From contig NC_134111.1 of the NCBI RefSeq assembly GCF_040939455.1, positions 54,020,501 through 54,084,500 on the forward strand: a stretch of DNA of 64,000 nt, given 5' to 3'. A model generated the notes under the pieces. That model was not told the DNA's origin and ran no database searches. It worked only from the letters and a program-made list of their open reading frames with translations. This document shows, in pieces, positions 61,099-64,000 of the stretch. The stretch is from Microcebus murinus (Eukaryota; Chordata; Mammalia; Primates; Cheirogaleidae). A program made the position numbers and the translations under genes. Numbering within the stretch: position 1 is the stretch's first letter; each line of letters begins with the position of its first letter.

Positions 61099-61575
61099 GT
61101 TGTTTATTGTTGTGTAACTAACTACCATAAGAGGAAGTGGTGTAAAATAACAACCATTAATTTCTTGATTTTGTCATTTGTGCTGGGTTCAATTACATGG
61201 TTCTTCTGCTTGTCTTGCCCAGGGTCACCTTTGTGGCTGCCGTTGGCTGGTGGGCCGGTTGGGGGCTGGCAGGATGGTCTCATTCATATGGGAGCAAACT
61301 GCTGTTGGGGCCTCCCTCCGCTACTCAGTCTCATCCTCAGGGAAGCCAGTCTGGGCCTCTTATATGGTGACAGTGGTGTTCCCAGAGGGTGAAAGTAGAA
61401 GCTGCAAGATCTCTTGAGGCCTGGGCTTGGAGGTCTCACAATGTCACTTCTGCCACATTCTATTGGTCAAAATGAGCCACAGGCCAGCCCTGATTCAAGG
61501 AGTGGGAAAATGGACTCCATCTCTTAATGGGAAGACTTGCAAATAATTTGTGGTTCTACGTAATCTACCACAGGC
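61099..61575 (-). mobile_element. MaLR/ERVL-type LTR
   Basis: The plus strand opens 'tgtttattgttgtgtaacta' and contains 'agaagctgcaagatctcttg', 'cacattctattggtcaaaat', 'gggaaaatggactccatctc' and 'ttgcaaataatttgtggttc', ending 'taatctaccaca'. This matches the reverse of a common mammalian LTR family (MLT-like). Confidence 0.65.
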
Positions 61576-61734
61576 AGGAGGGATCAGGGTTAGAGCTATT
61601 GGCTCCTATGGGCTTAGACTCCTGGGACTTTTGCTTAGTGTAAAGTGAGTCCTCAGTTTGGGAAAGGAGCTGTAGAGTGAGCCTGGGTGGTGGTCTTTCT
61701 ACCATCACATCACTCTTGATGATAAGCTCTCAGA

Positions 61735-62275
61735 CTACTGCCAGAATGATTTTTCTGAGATTCAAATCTCATTGTGTTACTCTCAAACTTATACCTTAGT
61801 GATTTCCTTTCCCCTGGAATATAAAATTCTCATTTTTTAAGCATGGCCTATAAGACCCTTTACAATCTGGCTCTTATCTACCTTTTGAGTCATCTCTCAT
61901 GGTTTTCCCATAAGTAAGCTTTGCTCCTTGCAGTTTCCAATCATCCCACATACTTTGGAGCTTTGGTGCAGTTTCTGATGCCTAGAACTGTGCCCGGCCC
62001 CCCTCACTACTCTAGGTCCACTGGCTTTGTTAAGGGTCAGATAGCTTGCAAGCCTTTTGTGGGGGAGAGGGTAGCCTCAGCTAAGTTAGGGGCCCCTCGA
62101 TGAGCTCCCCTCTGGTACCCACAGCATCCTTGATATGCTCTGTTACTGCTCTTTGCACACTGTGTGTGAGGCTGGCCCCTGCAAGTTCTTTGAAGGCAAG
62201 AACTGTGCCTCATTTCTCTCTGTGGCTCCTAGTCCAGGGTTGGACACACAATGGGAGCTTGAAATATGTAAATGA
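61735..62275 (+). mobile_element. L2 3'-region fragment
   Basis: 'agcatggcctataagaccct', 'ttacaatctggctcttatct', 'agttctttgaaggcaagaac' and 'tgtgcctcatttctctctgt' follow L2. A central portion is unrelated or highly diverged. Confidence 0.65.
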
Positions 62276-63375
62276 GCACATGTGTGGCATAGTGACATCT
62301 CTTTGGGATTTATTTCTTACTGTTTTGATAAAAGATCTACAACTGTCCTTTGGGGGCCCTGGGATGTGCAAATACAGGGACACACACCACATAGCAGAGA
62401 ATCCAGGCTTGTTTGTGGGTCATAGATGATCTTGGTATTTTTCATCATTTCTACCTACCCACCCCCCACCAGGGTCTCTTATATTCTTTCTTCTTCTTTA
62501 TGTGTCTGGGAATTTTGCGATCACATACTCCTCAGCAGTGAAAAGAGTCCCAGGAAGACAGCACAGAGTACTGCTTCCCAGCAAGGTAGGTGACCGCCAG
62601 AAAGGGACTACCTAGGCTGATGTGGAGTCACTGATCATGTTCCACACGATGGTTTGAAACCCAGCTCTCAGGATTAAATACTGTTTTCCTCTCCTTGTAG
62701 CAAAGGCAGTCCTTCAGCAAAGATGTTCATGGCCCTTACATGCCTAAGCTGGTCTGAGGGAAGTCACTCTCTGTCCATCTCAGGCCATGATCACCCTGGT
62801 CACTCACAGAGGCCACCTGGCCTTTGTCACAGCCACTGGCAGCACAGGCAGCTCATTGTGCTCTTTCACCATTCAACAGCTGCTCCAGGAGAAGGTGTGG
62901 CCAGCCGGAGAGAGGAGGAAAAAAAAAGTGAAGAGGCGCTAGCATGGGGTGCGAGAGGGAGAAAGAGAAGGAAAGAAAGTGTCATATCCACTCTCCCTTC
63001 ACCGTGGTCCATCTGAGCGCCTCCTCTTTGATTCCTTTCTCCTCTGGGCCTGCCAAGGGCAGAGTTTCCAGCTTTCTCCTGCACACAGTTAATACTATTG
63101 GCTACAGAGAAGGAGTATTGAACTTGAAGCTCTGTCAACCTTGCAAATCTCAGTCCATAACTGATTTTCTAATAGTGCTCCTAATTTTTTTTCCTTTTGA
63201 ACCCTCAATTGAGGTTGATTACCAAATGCTTCTGTGTCTCTCCAAAAAGAGTTGAACTTGCTCCTTGACTGGCCTCATTTGGGGGAACATTTGAGTAAAT
63301 ATTTGTTCTTACATGGTACTATAGACTAAGTCTTTAAGTAAAATGGGGTCTAAATGAAACTGAAGGGAAGAAACA
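62276..63375. other. Unique sequence, nothing recognised
   Basis: No family, exon or RNA gene was recognised. An opposed pair of frames (97 and 90 codons) at 62723-63138 shows no domain. Confidence 0.4.
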
Positions 63376-63379
63376 TACA

Positions 63380-63535
63380 TAATCTTTTATTCTGTGCCAA
63401 ACACTGTACTGTTTTTATATGTCTTATTTCATTTATCCTCATCTCAACTCTATGAGGAAGACTCTACTAGTATTATTCCCTGATGGGGAAACTGAGTTAA
63501 GCGTTTTTAAGTTAGTTGAGTAAGGCAATGGAAAG
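63380..63535 (+). mobile_element. MIR fragment
   Basis: 'attctgtgccaaacactgta', 'ttcatttatcctcatctcaa', 'ctctatgaggaagactctac' and 'ccctgatggggaaactgagt' follow MIR. Confidence 0.75.
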
Positions 63536-63644
63536 AGTTGAAAGAAGCCTAACTCTGTTTAAACCAGTGCTCCCAATCACTTCATTAAATGAATACAGGC
63601 CAACATACACACGTACATCAATCCTCCTCACCCACCCCCAATTT

Positions 63645-63715
63645 TAATCTAGTATCTATTCTGTGCCAGGGACAAGATACCTTCTGTAGGTTATCACATT
63701 TAATTAAAACAGCCA
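63645..63715 (+). mobile_element. MIR fragment (short)
   Basis: 'tatctattctgtgccaggga' and 'tgtaggttatcacatttaat' fit a short MIR core piece. Confidence 0.45.
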
Positions 63716-63759
63716 TTTGCTAGCTCAGTTGGTATACAACCACTAATGCCCTTTGCCTA

Positions 63760-63960
63760 CTAAGGATAATGTAGCATGGTGGTTTAGTACTTGGATTGTT
63801 GGTTCCAGACTGCCCGGGTTCAAATCCTCACTGGGCAATGTGCTATTTTTTTATGTATCCTGGCAAGTTACTTAATTTCTCTGTGACTCAGTTTGCCACT
63901 CCATGACAACACATAATAATAACAGTATCTACCTCACAAGGCTTGAAAGACTTAAAATTT
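63760..63960 (+). mobile_element. MIR
   Basis: 'gtagcatggtggtttagtac', 'actgcccgggttcaaatcct', 'ggcaagttacttaatttctc' and 'tgtgactcagtttgccactc' give the classical MIR order from the tRNA-like start to the core. Confidence 0.8.
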
Positions 63961-64000
63961 CTAGAGCATCTAGGTGGCAGACACTACCTAAGTTCTATAG

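Noticed and set aside
63716..63755. tRNA-like string 'ctagctcagttggtatacaa'
   Set aside because: Only an A-box resemblance over about 20 bases; no B box or cloverleaf follows.

Overview
This window is nuclear DNA from a mammal, almost certainly a strepsirrhine primate (lemur-like). Two full-length Alu elements (5811-6144 and 18231-18569) carry the lemur-type left monomer and the A/T-rich linker with 'agttggccaattaatttc'. Three L1 tails end in the lemur-type 3' UTR ('catttgtaccc...taatat...gaaata'). The species itself cannot be fixed from sequence alone.

I find no protein-coding gene, exon, functional RNA gene, CpG-island promoter or CRISPR array that I can support. The open frames are short, overlap on both strands, or fall inside repeats. 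The window reads as intergenic or deep intronic DNA, built from layers of transposable elements separated by unique A/T-rich sequence.

Layout: 0-10 kb holds a palindromic DNA element split by an L1 3' end, L2, MIR and MER5 fragments, a full Alu and a tRNA-Ile-like SINE head. 10-21 kb holds two of the three antisense copies of an old L1-ORF1-type (HAL1-like) repeat, a MER1-type hAT MITE with a perfect 8-bp duplication, Alus, and long CCCT/CTTC and TCTG/TCTA microsatellites. 21-28 kb holds L2-like sequence, an antisense L1 ORF2 block split by an Alu and by a 51-bp L1 tail, an MST-type LTR and a young truncated L1. 28-41 kb is mostly unique, with a solo LTR (34912-35442) whose U3 carries five 24-bp repeats, and an MLT1-type LTR. 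41-54 kb holds L1M, MIR, three Alus, the third HAL1-like copy and two more MLT1-type LTRs. 54-64 kb holds a second solo LTR of the same family (55696-56142) and a decayed hAT transposase (minus strand) whose last coding segment is split by a young hAT MITE with a perfect 8-bp duplication. The end of the window has MaLR, L2 and MIR pieces.

No genes work together here. The informative content is the insertion order: ancient L2/MIR/MER5, then HAL1/L1M/MLT/MST and an old hAT, then Alus, ERV1-type solo LTRs, lemur L1 tails and the hAT MITE. Family names come from memory of consensus sequences, not from a database search; target-site duplications and motifs were read directly.
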